Source: Hyposmocoma kahamanoa (Eukaryota > Arthropoda > Insecta > Lepidoptera > Cosmopterigidae). Taken from it: DNA of 64,000 nt. Positions 1 through 13,478 of the stretch are shown here, piece by piece. Below the pieces are notes generated by a model, which was not told the origin of the DNA, made no database searches, and saw only the letters and a program-made list of their open reading frames with translations. The number at the start of each line of letters is the position of its first letter. Position 1 is the first letter of the stretch. The position numbers were made by a program, and so were the translations under genes. The stretch spans positions 6,672,779-6,736,778 of the forward strand of contig NW_020654748.1 in assembly GCF_003589595.1 (NCBI RefSeq), read 5' to 3'.

Positions 1-570
1 TGTAGATATCAATATCTATAATGTGACACCTTCAAGAGATATTAAAAATTGTATTCCAGTACATGCTGAATTATTAAGGAAAAATTTAATTATAGAATAT
101 TTATTGATTTCAATTGAATTGTATAATAGGATTGTTATTTAAATTTTTTTTTGAATGTAGCCGTGTATTAATCCAAGTACGATCACCGGATGCAACATGG
201 AGCCATTTTGTTTAACCCTGTATAATGTAGAACATGTGATACATAACTATAAAAAAAATACTACGTAAAGCGTAGTTCACCGATTCACCTAAAAATATAT
301 GAAACACGCACGCTTTTAACGCAAAGCCGGTTAGGCCTAATTACAAGAGAACATACATTGGTGTGTGTTTATCGTTAGTTTACATAGCTAATATACGAGA
401 TTGATGTTTTTAGGAACTAGGTCTGGTAGTCTAGAAGTTGGTTTGCAAATTGCGTCAGTAAAGAGATGAAATTACGGATTTCTTTCCGGAAGTGGATGTG
501 TTACGTTTGTTGGTGAGTAACGCCTGTAATTTACTAAAGTCTAAAAAAGTGCAGGGGTTTACAAACGTGT

Positions 571-760
571 GTCTTGTGTTGGATTCCAGCAACCGAAAAC
601 TAGAAGCGAATAATCTATTTTCATACAAAATGTGGTTGCGGCAGTCGACAGCGTCCGACTGTCGCAACGGGCGACTGTATCGATTTCATATCAATTATAT
701 GAAAATAATAAATAATATTCGCTTCTAGAGTTGCCGATTGCTTGAATCCAACACAAGACT
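571..760. mobile_element. palindromic MITE, 190 bp
   Basis: Left end gtcttgtgttggattccagc, right end its near-complement (cttgaatccaacacaagac). The arms extend through ctagaagcgaat on both sides. No coding sequence. Confidence 0.75.
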
Positions 761-765
761 TAAGC

Positions 766-1037
766 GTCACACCGCGAACGAAGCTAGCTAACTTAGTTGT
801 TCTTAGTTACTCACGTAGTTGTATGCAAAACTAAGCTAAGAAAATACATAGTATTGACTATGAATACTTATGGGGTGAAGGGCGGCAGAAGTGTGATATA
901 TTTTACATAGCTAGTGGGATTGTTGGGTTAGTTTAGTTAGCTCGGTTAGCTTAGTTCGCAGTGTGAACCGAAGTATGAAAAGATGGCCCGGTTACGTGAA
1001 CTAAGCTATGTTAGCTTGGCTTCGTTCGCGGTGTGAC
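766..1037. mobile_element. MITE with GTCACACCGCG ends
   Basis: Left gtcacaccgcgaacgaagct, right end reversed gtcacaccgcgaacgaagcc. Internal copies of agctcggttagcttagttcg repeat the subterminal sequence. It starts 5 bp after the MITE at 571-760. Confidence 0.75.
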
Positions 1038-1614
1038 CTGCGCATTAAGCCTTAGAGCTTACGTCGATAGCGGCGCAAGCGAAGCAAACGCGTTATTGCT
1101 TCCCAACATCATTTATAATTGCACCATTTGCACCCGAATTTCCGATCACAGGGGAAAATATAACTGTAAGTATTTCATTTTGATCACATGCCTACTAGAG
1201 GGCGCCAGGGTATTGATTGCACACGGGCGCTAGCTAGTGCTGGACGAAAAGCTATGATTCAGCTACCCCAATGGTATTTTGTTTTTAATATTTAAGTAAA
1301 CGGGGCGTGGAGATGTTGGATTAAGAAAATAATCAGGGCACTATACTGCGCATTTGTGCGCAGTAATCTCAGGTACCTACGCGTTGTCGTCAGGTGTGGA
1401 CACAGTGCAGTACAGTGTTATATTGCGCATTTGGTAAAGATACAAAAACTGTGATTTCTTGAATACAAGGCCAGACAACAATCTCAAAGGTATCAGCACC
1501 GATGCAAAAGATCATTAAGCGTGTCGCGAAGTGAACGGCGTTTTGTATCTAAATTGACTAAAGGCAACATTGAGTATCCGGATTTATTGAGGAAAATTGG
1601 TCTTTCCACTAACA

Positions 1615-1968
1615 TAGTGTTGGGTCATGGAAAAATTTAGATTTTGAAAATCATATTTTTCAGAAATAAATATTTTTCCGGATATTTTTCCTCTATTTGA
1701 CAAGTGGTTGGTGTGGTTGTTGGAACTTTTTTCGCTGTTATGATGAAATCATTTTAAATCTCGTTTTTTTTTAAATGGCTTTTGCTTTACAAAATTATTT
1801 TATAATTCACGCTAAATACAACTTCAAAAGTATTTCTAAATGTAGAACATAATATGAGCCTGCGAAATTATATTATACCAATTTCAAATTTTTCCAATTT
1901 ATTGGGATTTTTTCCGGAAAAATTTCAACTATTTGAAATTTTTCGGAAGATTACCCAACTTTACACTA
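1615..1968. mobile_element. possible MITE, TTGGGTAAT type
   Basis: Left tagtgttgggtcatggaaaa, right end reversed tagtgtaaagttgggtaatc; both lead into gaaaaattt. The interior is rich in TTTTTCCGG/CCGGAAAAA. The ends are imperfect. Confidence 0.45.
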
Positions 1969-1979
1969 ACACGCTAGCT

Positions 1980-4004
1980 TTCCATTGCTTCATATCTCTT
2001 ATTCGCTCTTGTACACATATAACAAGTACAGCATCGGCTATGATCTGTTTACGACAACCACTGCGACTATTAAACGGATTGTAAGTTTGAATTACTTTGG
2101 ATAGCAATATATATACAATAGATATAATGTAAATGTAAACAAATATGTATACCTGAATATGTAAATATAACGTATGTATAGATGCAACTGAAAATATGTA
2201 AGGTATTCATTCTTGATTTAAATCTTAAAAATTTAAGTTAGATCAGCAATAATTATAGTTTTGTAATTTTGATATTTAAGTGTGGAAGTTTAACAGGGTT
2301 TTTGATATTATTTACTTTATATACCATTTTTTTAGAACTGTAAACTTTCCTAAAATAATTAAATTAAAATAAAATACCGCTGGTTGCGGAAAAGCACATG
2401 TTTTTCGTTTCGCTGTGGTAGAGTGGGCCGAAGATTTATTTTTCTAAAGCATTTTTAACAGATGGGCGCTGATAGCATCGATTGCACCACCGGGAAAACG
2501 GGCGAGCTGAACGTTAGTCTTAGCCAGTGTAATAAATAGAGTAGCGGGTCTCAGAGCGTCCAGATGGGCACGGGTCTCGGCTCAAGACGCTACTAGACGG
2601 GTATGCTATAAAGTAGAGAATCCGCTCCCCTGCTCTTCATCTTCGCCAGCGAGTACGCTAATTAGGCCTACCGGTCAACGTTTTCCTACGAGGTCAAAAA
2701 ATTGAAGATCAATTCAATATATCAAGTTAAAAACCTGGCAACTGTAGTGATGCATTAATAGTATTAATGCGAATATTAAAAGTACTTTTGATATGATACC
2801 CTGTGATAAAATTTACTCGGTATTAAAATTTACATAGGTAACTATGTAACTAATGAGATTTTATATCTATGGATTTTACGTTAGTGAGTATTCGTTCTGG
2901 TATTATCAATATATATTTTAATGACATAATGCTCAGCTATTTACAAAAGTGCACAATCGGGTTAACGTCATTATAAAGGAAAGATTCTTGTCATAATTAC
3001 ATACAAAATGTCTTGCTTAAAGGACAGGTTTCTTATCTAAATAATCTCGTCGATATGCATAGAATTCTAAAGTTGTTTTCGCGGAACGTAGGCATATCTG
3101 GCATATATATCTGTTTGCAACAAAACTGAATGAAAATTTCAAAAGTACACAATAGATAAGCTATGAACTAAGCTCTAACTGAAAATCAAAATGTTTACAC
3201 CATACAACAAATCCACCACAAGTCAATATTTGAAATATTTTGGTAGCTACAGTGGCGAGGAGTGGATATACTTAAAACAAAAGCATGCTGGTCTGCTGGT
3301 GTAGATTCCAAAAGATCATTGGTTATGAAATATGAATTAATAACATATATTAATTTGCCACGCGCACACGTAATTTTGCCAGAAAAATAAGGAAAACATC
3401 GAAAAACACACTGAAAAAATAATTTCCGATAAATATTAGCACATATAAAGAATTCGACCAATATTATTGTTTTCAACAAAAACAAATGCTATAATACAAC
3501 TAATTTATAAGACGTCATACCTGCGGTATTAGTTTCTTATCTTCCAACTTACACTCTTACCACCGAGACGAGACAATCGACCTTTCTCGCTTACACCTAT
3601 GCATTACTAATTGCTTTCTCTCGTAACTCGATCTCAATCGAGTTTAACCGCCATATGGGGTTCGGATCCTTCCAATTACGAGAATTTATATAAATTACGA
3701 AACATGACCGTTTTTATTAGGATTGAGAAAGATAGTCGATCTGTAGACGGTATTTTGCTATGGAAAGGAAGTTGGCGATGTGCTTCTTCGGTTAAAACAG
3801 TCAGGTGCTTTGTACGTAAAACGGCGCTATGCGGCCATGTTGTCGGAAAAAAGTAGTACATCATTTGTTCAAAAAAGTCGAAGGATACCATGCTGTTTGA
3901 ATTTCTGAATTTCCACTTGTTAGGGAAAGGTTTTGTTGTCAGACTAAACAGATTGGTTCGATGTCATCGCAGTTACAATAAGAAGCCAAAAACCCAGGTT
4001 TTTT
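1980..4004. other. unassigned AT-rich intronic sequence
   Basis: No coding match or element ends seen. A GC-richer stretch at 2460-2690 is unexplained. Confidence 0.5.
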
Positions 4005-4005
4005 T

Positions 4006-4298
4006 TGATAATATCAAGTGATGGGAGGAACAAGTCGTGCGCCTGATAAAAAGCTACACGCTTGTTCATAACAGCTGCAGTGCCACTCAGAGCTTTAGAT
4101 CACAAAGATCTGAGGGGCACTGCCACTACGCCCGTCACCCTGAGATAAGTTGACAAGTCCCATGTGCCTTTATTTCACCCGTACACTTACCCTTCCAAGC
4201 CGGAACTCTCGAATGGTCACATTACAGCTTGGCGGGAGAAATAGGTAAGGCGGTGGTACTTTTCTGGACAAAGTCTTTAACTAGGAACTCTACTGCTT
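4006..4298 (-). mobile_element. family B repeat (lepidopteran SINE-like)
   Basis: Reverse copy. Landmarks: caagtcgtgcgcctg, gatctgaggggcactgccac, cgcccgtcaccctgagataa, gttgacaagtcccatgtgcc, aggaactctactgcttc. No open frame is conserved between copies, so I treat the family as non-coding. Confidence 0.8.
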
Positions 4299-5189
4299 CT
4301 AAATCACACTTACCAGAGGCTGACGATATTTAGTAAGTTATGTACATAGAGTTCTTATTTCACGGGTGACACCAAAATTTATTTAACTTTTCGAAGTGAA
4401 ATTTTAGGTAATTTATAAAATATTGGCGCTATCCAGTAATCACTATAAAAAAGAATAATGATACGTTTCACTGATCTGTAGTGTGCAATAGCACACTATT
4501 TATTTTATAACATAGCTTTAAAGCTAAATTTTTACCGTTATGTTATGTTATTTCCACTACTGGCAATGCGGACATTGAATTTTAGTGTCGTCTAAAGTCA
4601 CTATGTCAAGGTTCGAAAGTCATTTATCAGCCTTTTAATTTCAATGTGGAAAAAGCTAGACGGTTTCAATTACTTTTTTAATACATAGCATATCAATATT
4701 CTCTGTCGAAATGCAAAATACAAACTATAGAGTTGTGCAATAGTGACAAACAATTACGATGTCGTTTTGTACTTTGTACGTCTTTGTAACATTGGAACTG
4801 AAATATCCCTCTTCAATGGTATTGTACCGATTTGTATAAGTGTACAATTATGTCGGGATACTTATGTTAGACTTCTACCGCTAGTTTGAGGTCGCAATAG
4901 ACGTCATACTATAACCAGGTCACCCAAACCCCTCTGCGTGGCCATGGGAACTGAATCTACATGACGGGTGCATAGAACAGCTGTTGTTTTGATAAAATTA
5001 ACTGTCTTGTCAAACGCACAATGTCTTTTAATAATATTTGAAAGTAAATACTGCCAAGTTAAGACTTTGATCTTCAATATTCAATGCGGAATTTTAATGA
5101 CAATGAAGCACTGATGTCTTACTCATCAGAATCTTGATGTTATTGAATACAATATACCAATGTAGTATTGGAATATGGAAATAATTCCA

Positions 5190-5292
5190 CTAGGTTATTA
5201 ATACAAACACTGAACTCAAAGAAAAATTCCGTCGAACTGACAGGACTTGAACCTGTGACCATGCCTAACCAGGGCGATGTTCTGCCAATAGA
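5190..5292 (-). mobile_element. SINE family D fragment
   Basis: Minus-strand copy: aacactgaactcaaagaaaaa, then gacaggacttgaacctgtg, the reverse of a B box and T-arm. Confidence 0.6.
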
Positions 5293-5441
5293 TCTGCCAA
5301 TAGTTTCTGAATTACGAATTCCTTTATACTTTTGTTATATGATCATTGGGTTTTTACGACTTTTTAACGCCGTAACCGATACCTTGTGAGAGACTTATAT
5401 TACATATTATATCTTCCGAATAAATCTGAATATATTATATG

Positions 5442-5662
5442 ACTGCCTCAGTGGTCGAACGGTTGCCATGCTGGACTGTCACGCTGAGTTCTTGGGTTCG
5501 ATTCCCAGGCCGGGTGAAATATGTGCATGGCCTAGATTTATTTATCTCGTAAGTTTGGGTGTAATTGTGATTGTCCATGTATGGTGTGTCCATGGTATCC
5601 GCGATACAGGGTTTCCCTAGTGCGGGGCTCTTTGTGTGTGCGTTATTATTATTATTATTATG
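5442..5662 (+). mobile_element. SINE family A (tRNA-derived)
   Basis: tRNA-like head GCCTCAGTGGTCGAACGG (A box) and GGGTTCGATTCCC (B box), a body with gagtttgggtgtaattgtg-like sequence and cagggtttccctagtgcggg, and an (ATT)n tail. Confidence 0.8.
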
Positions 5663-6490
5663 TACTTTTATTTTAAGCGACGATGTGACAGACGATGGTA
5701 CGCGTTTATGTAAAAAAAATGCCTATTCACTCTAGCCTTGAATTTGTACTTTTCGGGAAACACAAATTATTCTAATCCTTTGTCGTACGCATCAGAAAGG
5801 AGGAAGTAAAGCGCTTAGTGCGAATGGGTGGTATATCGACGACATAAGGAGTATACATATAGAGTGTTCCGGCCCTTCAAGTCGACCGAAGGAGGAACGG
5901 CGAAGGTGGAACTAAATTGAAAAGTTCCTGCGCACACAGCCCGAAATGTATTATTAATCATGAACATAAGTACTGTTAGAATACTCGAGTTACACCAAAT
6001 CGATTTGTATCTACCAAGTATAGCCGCTGGCTACAGCTCCGAGAATTCTATTTCAGTAAGCAGATATTCTACCAACCTCAAGATATAGTACCAACCTTTT
6101 CCCAAGCAGGCCAGCAACATGCAATGTGAGCCTTTCACATAAGTTTACTATATTTAATGTAGGGCTTTCTGGAAACATATATGTTATATATATGTACGTT
6201 TCTTCGAGGCTTGTAGCCGCATTTGACTAAAGACAACCCACCGGCATTAATATTCCACCTTTCCTGCTCAGTGTTGCCGTATAAACCAGTTTTCGTTTAA
6301 ATTTGACAGATAAACCCAGTTTCTAGCAATTAATTAACCTGTTTCAGCTACTACACTTCCTGTAGATAGATTTATCGTTTAATTTTTCAGGATCCATTAG
6401 TATCTTGTTTTTCTACACGGATAGGTCTATGAGTACTCAGGTTGAGTACTTAATTATCTATTTCGTCCTTAGTTATCTATTTTTTCCTTG

Positions 6491-6712
6491 TCTATTTCTG
6501 CCGCCAAGCAGTAATGTCAGCATTACTGTGTTACGGTTTTGAAGGGTAAAGGTGCTGGTGAAATTATAGGTACATGTGACTGGTCAACTTATGTCTCAGG
6601 GTGACGGGAGCAGTGGCCGGCCGAGCGGTACTGCAACTGTTAAGGACAGGCGTAGAGCTTACCATCAGGCGCACACTTGTTCGTCCCATCATTGTATATT
6701 ATAGAAAAAACT
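6491..6712 (+). mobile_element. family B repeat
   Basis: Plus copy without the first 50 bp: ttctgccgccaagcagtaat, aacttatgtctcagggtgac, gacaggcgtagagcttacca, ccatcaggcgcacacttgtt. Confidence 0.8.
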
Positions 6713-7137
6713 GTCAAGAACGGGGACTCAGAAGCTAATCTAATCAAACAATGGTTATATAACAATACCAATGCCAAATGAGTCGTTAAGTCGAGTCAGG
6801 GTTCACAGGCGGCACTGTTGAATGATTGACAGCCGGGTAGTGGGACCTATTGACTTGCTTAACTATCTAAATGGAGTTTCATAGATAGAGTTGAGATGTT
6901 GAATTTTGCTTAGCAAAGTTAACTGCCAAAGGTGGCCAAAGGTGAATACCGAATTTGAATAATCTATGTCACTAACAACTAATAATAAATATAATTATTG
7001 TTAAATATTCAGCAGTGCAGGCAATTTAAAAAGTCGTTGAACTCTGGGTATTTGTATCAATAATAAAAAAACTTTTTGAAATATATGTTTTAGACGGTTT
7101 ACTTACAAGTATTACGTTTTATTAATTTGGATCATCA

Positions 7138-7292
7138 TCATGTTTTCCTTCATCGAAGGGCTCATAGTCAATTTAAAATAAAATTACATACATAAATTCC
7201 GAAAATTCAGAGGTACGAGCCCGGATTCGAACCCACGGTCTATGCTTGAGAGTCGGTATGTAAACAAATTGGGCTACCACAGTTTTTTTGAA
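7138..7292 (-). mobile_element. SINE family C (tRNA-derived)
   Basis: Reverse copy: ttttccttcatcgaagggct, gaggtacgagcccggattcg, aacccacggtctatgc, gggctaccacag. The B box reads GGTTCGAATCC on the minus strand, and the tail is rich in GAT. Confidence 0.75.
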
Positions 7293-8035
7293 TTTAGGTT
7301 TACTTTTTCTTAATTAAGAAGAAATTACTGGAGATGATTATAATTTCTAGAGCACTGTTGTTTTGACTTTAATTTTGCCCTCACTTAACTCTAGCACATT
7401 TTACACATGTACATGTTTACCTGTAGATGAAAGCGACCCGTTCCATTAAGAAGAAACCTAACCTACTAATTTTAAAAGGTTAAAATTTTCATTTAATTAA
7501 ATAGAGAATTAGTTATTCCTAAACGCCTTGTAAAATATTGTTCCATTAACTATTCACTGTGCCCGTAAATCTCAAAAGCGGTTTTAGCTACGTCAAAGTG
7601 GTAAACAGCTATTTCTATACATAACGTTTTAGGTGATCATTTTGAAAATACTACTGCATGCAAAACTGAGTATTTCGTATTCCATTCAACCTTTTTCCCG
7701 TGTGTTTAAGGTGAATGTTCTTTAAGGACAAATAAATGGCTAAAACATACCCGTATCTATTTTGGTAGGTTAAAATTGAGCAATTCTCTTGAACAGAATT
7801 CCAGAACGCGCGACATCGCGAATTCTAAAATTCTTTGGGTGGGTGTTGAAAATGGGGTTGTACGGTCAATGACTCGATTGTAGGCTGTTAGAATTAAAGA
7901 CGGTCTTTTCGACTTTGTTGGGGTTAACCGTATAATTTTATTTTTATGGTGACATGTATGTACGTTTTTTGTTATTATTTGTGAAGCAAGGTTATATTAC
8001 GCTCAGAGAAGTGTTATAAATAAGGTGTTTTATAA

Positions 8036-8248
8036 CAATAATAACGCACACACTCAACATAGCCCTGCACTAGGGAAACCCTGAGTCGAGGGTGACATGG
8101 ACACACAAATAGACAACCACAAATTACACCTAAACTCACGAGAGAAATAAATGTAGGCCATACAAATATTTCTCCCGGCCCGGGAATCGAAACTGGGATC
8201 TCTGCGTGGCAGTCCGGCATGGTAACCGTTCGGCGAAGGAGACAGTTA
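8036..8248 (-). mobile_element. SINE family A copy
   Basis: Reverse orientation: the (AAT)n tail first, then ccctgcactagggaaaccct, cactcgcgagagaaataaatg-like body, and cccgggaatcgaaac (B box). The A box is near 8225. Confidence 0.8.
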
Positions 8249-9004
8249 ATTTGTAATAGTCCTTAATAAAACAAAATATTGTTTATATGTTTATATGTAT
8301 AAGATTATGTATGTGGAAATTTTATAAAGTAGATCGCAAGTAATCGCAATATTACGAATAGTTGCAACCCTCAAACAAACCTCTCTCTAACGTTACCGTA
8401 AAATCAGGTGTAATAAACTCGCGCTCTGTTCGCGATTTTCTGCACTGTTGTGTTAGAAACCTTAACATTGTAGTTAACATTTGTACCTTTTTAAATGGGT
8501 AAAAATACAAGGAAGTAGTTTAAACAATTTGTACACTTCGTTCCGTTTAAAGAAAGAAATTATAATTATTATTTCTCTAAAACAATATTTATAACTGTGT
8601 AGCACTACCAATTACAAGTTAGTTTGTTAAAAGCAAATAAATAAAATATCGTGTTATACATGCAGCGTTTTATAATAAATGCACAAACGCGTATATTGTA
8701 CTGCGGAACAGCTTAATGCAATGGTTTTTAAAAGTAAATATAAATGACTGCGGCTTGATGCGGTACCGTGTGTTCACGGAATGTAGCTTTTTTCAGGCGG
8801 GCGGCGTACGTGACTGGTGTGGCGTAAGGGCGGACGAACTGAGCTCTTCGGCCAAGGACCTTGTCCATACAAAATACACGTACCAGTATCTTATATTATC
8901 ATCATAATCTTTTCATATTACATAATGGTATTACTTTATCACGTTACGCTCATTGAAGTAGTCTTGAAGGCTCAACGCGACAGAATTTAATACATAAATA
9001 AAGT

Positions 9005-9155
9005 ATAATAATTTATTGAGATTTTTTTGTGACATACTAAATATCGAACACAGAAAAATTTCGTCGACCCGGTGGGACTTGAACCCACGACCCTGCTGCA
9101 CCGCAGCATTGCTCTAATCATATAAGCCAGGGGTCCAGTTACCGAGTCGTTGAAA
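9005..9155 (-). mobile_element. SINE family D copy
   Basis: Reads tatcgaacacagaaaaattt, then ggtgggacttgaacccacga (B box/T-arm reversed) and ataagccaggggtcc, on the minus strand. Confidence 0.65.
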
Positions 9156-9285
9156 TTCTCCTGTGTTTTTGTTATAGATCTTTAGGCACACCGGAGCGGC
9201 GAAAATTTTTCTGTGTGTTTATAATCATAACAACGTATAATAATAATATAATAGATAATAATAATAAGATATAATATAATATGAA

Positions 9286-9417
9286 TCAGACAACCACACC
9301 ATTTGTCTGGTCTCAAACTAAGGAATTCCCAGAACACCCATACTAGAACCAATTCGGGGACTCGAACAACAGGTATCCAGCGTCCACAATGTAAGTCGTT
9401 AGGCCACCGAGGTCGTC
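9286..9417 (-). mobile_element. SINE family E (tRNA-derived)
   Basis: Reverse copy: tttgtctggtctcaaactaa, ccaattcggggactcgaaca, aggccaccgaggtcgtc. Confidence 0.65.
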
Positions 9418-9424
9418 AAAAAAT

Positions 9425-11840
9425 AAAATATTTTAGCAACACATCGATGTATGTCTTGCTTTCGTAGTTTTTGTTTTCATTGGATTTTATTGATTTATTT
9501 GTTACAAAGATATCAGAGAATGTGAAAAAGACGTGTAAACATTTTCTAGTATGCGTCATATCGATTCTCGGAGTTTTAAAAAAATAATTCAATATGAAGG
9601 ATATATCTGTTAGCATTACATTTCATGTTTTATGCCTACGGTAAGTATTTACGCAGACGGAAATAGATTAATATAACATTGAAATATAAAAAAAATCCTA
9701 TAATAAATCGAGTACACTATTTTTCCAGGGATTTGCGTCACTTGAAGAGGGTACTGGTTTGCCCTTCAGTTTTAATGCGGGAGAGTCACGCACCAGACGG
9801 TGGCGTAAAAGGGCCATCCAGCTCTCAATTGCCTTTGAAACAACACCTCAAGTGTTTCGACACAGACTTGACCTTGTAGTGCTTGTACGAACCTGCTTAT
9901 TCTGACAATTTGTTTAGAGGCAAAGGTAATATTGTGTCTGAAATTAAGAGGATGTTATTATGAGGATTTATTCATTACCTGTAGCTTCATGTCTCGATGT
10001 AATTAAGGAGACGGAACAAATATTAAAAACTGTTAGGCAAAGATCCCCCATTTACCACTCGTCTCTGGTTTTGGTCAATCGTTGACAATACTATGAAAGC
10101 CGTGACGTCAGTTTAAAGCAGACGCGGCGCGGAAGCCAATTTTTCATCGTTGAAATTTGCAGATGCGGTACCGTGAAAAACATTTTTTTTTTTTCAGAAT
10201 AAACGTGGATCATTGTGGATTCGGTGATCATTATTTTAAATAAAAGATAATAATTATACAGATTTTTTTACAAAAGAGATGAAAGATAGAAGGCAGTGAA
10301 ATATTATGACATTTATTAATAGTAAAAGTTTTTAAAGATGTCTTGGGCCCGTACTTTATGCGAATAGCGATGGGCTATCTTGAATGAAAAAGTTCATAAG
10401 TCAATGTGAACTCAATAATTTTTGTTTAGAAAACATACAGGTCGTTGCCTGCACTATACGCTGCCGAATTCTCAAACTACTTAGCACTAGTACACGGTAT
10501 GTGCTTTAGATAGCGCCTGTTCCCGACGATGTTGTCGTGACCTGCAAAACATCCGTATTAAAAAGTCTGCATCGACAGATATTTGAAATATGTGGATGAT
10601 CCGTGGTTGCGAATGCGGATGCAGACGTCTGCTGCATCCTCAGTACAAAGTTCGGTTGCTTTTGGAATCAAAACTCGTAAGAGTTCATTCTTTGTAAATT
10701 CACAATAAAAGCAACTAAATTTATTAGAAGGAAACCGGTGTGTATTTCGGAAGAATTGGAGTTTAGTTTCAAATCTTTTAGTTAAAACCTTCCGTTGAAT
10801 AATTTTTGATCTCTGTGACATGGCATTAGAGTTCGGGATGCCTTATTTTGCCTGACGCTTTTCGGTGCCAGGTAAATTCGTTAATACGTCCAGTAAATAA
10901 GCTGGAACCCTATTAGGTGAATTTGGGGCAGAGGAATAGTCTCTCTAAATTTATACGTACGCCTAGTAAAAATAATCTTATTGTAAAAGTAAACAGAGAT
11001 CTAACTTTTTAGACACATAAAATTGTTATGTATATGAGTATATATACTCACATGCTTAGTTACTATATTTTACGTAAAACATCAATTTTCGCTGCTGAAT
11101 AAAATGATATTGTAATAATCTTTATTTATGATATAAAAGAAGTTTTACATTGTCGTGTGGCCCTGACTTCCTAACTAATATGATACTGTATATTGGAAGT
11201 AAGATTCTTCCCGATAAGACACGACGACGAGAGGACATAATTATATTGTGAATCAAAGCAGTAGGGTTAATACGAGATACTGCTATTCTAACATAGAAAT
11301 CACGCGCTACATGCCGCTTTCGTGCTTGTCGCGCCCTACTGTGCTAGCCCTACAGGTCAACAAGTATCGTCAACAAGTATTTACAACACATGATGACTCA
11401 TATGTAAACAGAGCGATTGTTACACTAGGCCATATTTTAATCGTTTCTGATTTGACACATAGCACAGTTGTAAATATGTGCATTCAAAGCACATGTATGT
11501 ATATATATACATGAAACTGTGCAGCACAAATTTGCAACCATGTATGAATTGGTGGCTAACCGCAATTAGTGTTAAATTCACAAATGGATCCACGACAAAA
11601 GTAATAATAGCCTTTGTCGTAGTTATTATTAAATAATAGGAACAAGGACATATCTGTTTCTTAGCAAGTTGAGATGTATAATTACGGCGTTATTTAGCTA
11701 TGTATGTAGTATAACATTTTAAAACAAAAAGCTGTAAAACATGACGTAGTGTAAAGTGCCAGAGAATTATAAGACAATTGGCTGCAGATGAAACGAAACG
11801 ATGTGATGATAATGTAAAGTGAAGTGTTATTCAAATTGAA
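9425..11840. other. unassigned intronic sequence
   Basis: Nothing recognised. The 87-codon minus frame at 10558-10821 resembles no family I know and has no visible splice pairing with dnc. Confidence 0.5.
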
Positions 11841-11842
11841 AC

Positions 11843-11930
11843 AAATATCCAACACTCAAAGAAAAATTCGTTCGGTCCGTCTGAATTCGAACCAGCCAGC
11901 GCCTGTTTGTGAGACCAGGGTTAAAAAGTC
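11843..11930 (-). mobile_element. SINE family D fragment
   Basis: Reads ccaacactcaaagaaaaatt, then ctgaattcgaaccagcc, matching the tail and T-arm of family D in reverse. Confidence 0.5.
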
Positions 11931-11934
11931 ATAG

Positions 11935-13255
11935 CGGGGTAGTAAAAATATCGTGGTATTCAATAATATAAAATGTTGCAACATAAAGTCAACTTTGGAA
12001 TGTCAATAGTGAAAATATGTACGCGGAGAAAAGTAAATACTACAGCTTACTGGGCTTTACACTTTGAGCTTTATATTGTGTTATTATGAGTTCACTATAT
12101 TGCCGAATTGAAATCTTTAGTGCAGTGTGAAAAGAAGCTAGTGATGTTATGAAATTTAATGGCAGTAACTACGTTAAACGTTCTTTATACATCGAAATGT
12201 CTTACATATTATGTAGAAAAAAATCATTTGGTATTAATGTACAGTGGCAAGACCACATTAAGATTTAAATTCAACTCTGTCGATTACGGTAACAACGGTC
12301 CAAAGACCACAGTGTGAACCTTAACGTGCTCTTGGCTGTACATATCTTCCTAATATATTTTTCAAAAGGTTTATCAAAGGGACGGCCAACCAACAGTTTA
12401 AAACTACATTAAATAATAACAGATATAACATCTGAGAGCCAATTACAGATGCTCACAAATAGGTATATAATAAGGTACCGGGCTGCACAATTTAACTAAG
12501 TTATTACATACAAAATAATTTATTAATTAAACATAAAAAGACCATCGCGGTTGTACGCCTCACTAGGAGTCAAAAAAGTGCCCACTTCGTGCTTTCCGTG
12601 GTAAAATCACACTCGTATTGAATCGTTTTGCCTGTAATTAGTACGGTAGAACCAAAAGTGAGTTTTTTCTCAAAGATTTAGAGGGATTTTAAATGAGAAT
12701 TGGATGGAATTATCTATTCAATTATCAAAGGAAAAGTATGATGATGTTCAAGAAAAATAAGTAATAAAGCACAAAGGATGATCAGTGCAATATGGAGGCG
12801 GGCCCTATCCTTAAACTGGACTGTTAGTACGCTCACATGACGCATCTTAAAGCATATAAGACTTAGATTTTGAATCTATTCCTTAGTTTTCATTTCAAGC
12901 AGCTGATTTTTATATATTTAATAATAAAAAAAGTAGTTATCCTAACCTACAACTGTATAATTATGCATTCCATACGTTAATGTATCGCGGGAAAAAGTAA
13001 TAACCAGCTGCGCTTCAGCATCCAGCTGCGTTTCGTAGGGAAGCCCTTCCACCTAGTTGTTATCTCTCCGAAAGTGTTCCCCAAAAATAAGGTACCTATA
13101 TTTCAACTCGCACATCTGGCAATACTGAGCATATTAAAATATAATCTGTCACCTTTTGTCGCCATTAATACTGAAACGGAAATGCAACAGAATTTCAATT
13201 TTTTTTTATTTAGAATAAACTGCTGCTTTGGTAGGTTCGAGACTATTATTATTAT
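11935..13255. other. unassigned intronic sequence
   Basis: AT-rich; no gene, RNA or element ends seen. Confidence 0.5.
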
Positions 13256-13256
13256 A

Positions 13257-13478
13257 TTTACTGCCTCCGTGGCCGTGGTTACCATGCCGGACTGCCACGC
13301 AGAGGACCTGGGTTCCATTTCCGGGCCAGGAGAAATATTTGTATGACCTACATTTATTTATCATGAGTTTGGGTGTAATTCGTGGTTGTCTATGTGTGTG
13401 TCCATGGCACCCGCAAAACAGGGTTTCCCTAGTGCGGGGCTATGTTGACTGTGTGCGTTATTATTATTATTATTAATA
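13257..13478 (+). mobile_element. SINE family A copy
   Basis: Head gcctccgtggccgtggttac, B-box region ctgggttccatttccgggcc, cagggtttccctagtgcggg, then an (ATT)n tail. The A box is damaged. Confidence 0.8.

Noticed and set aside
9072..9140. tRNA-like stretch with 'gggacttgaacccacga'
   Set aside because: Only the T-arm is convincing; the tail matches SINE family D.
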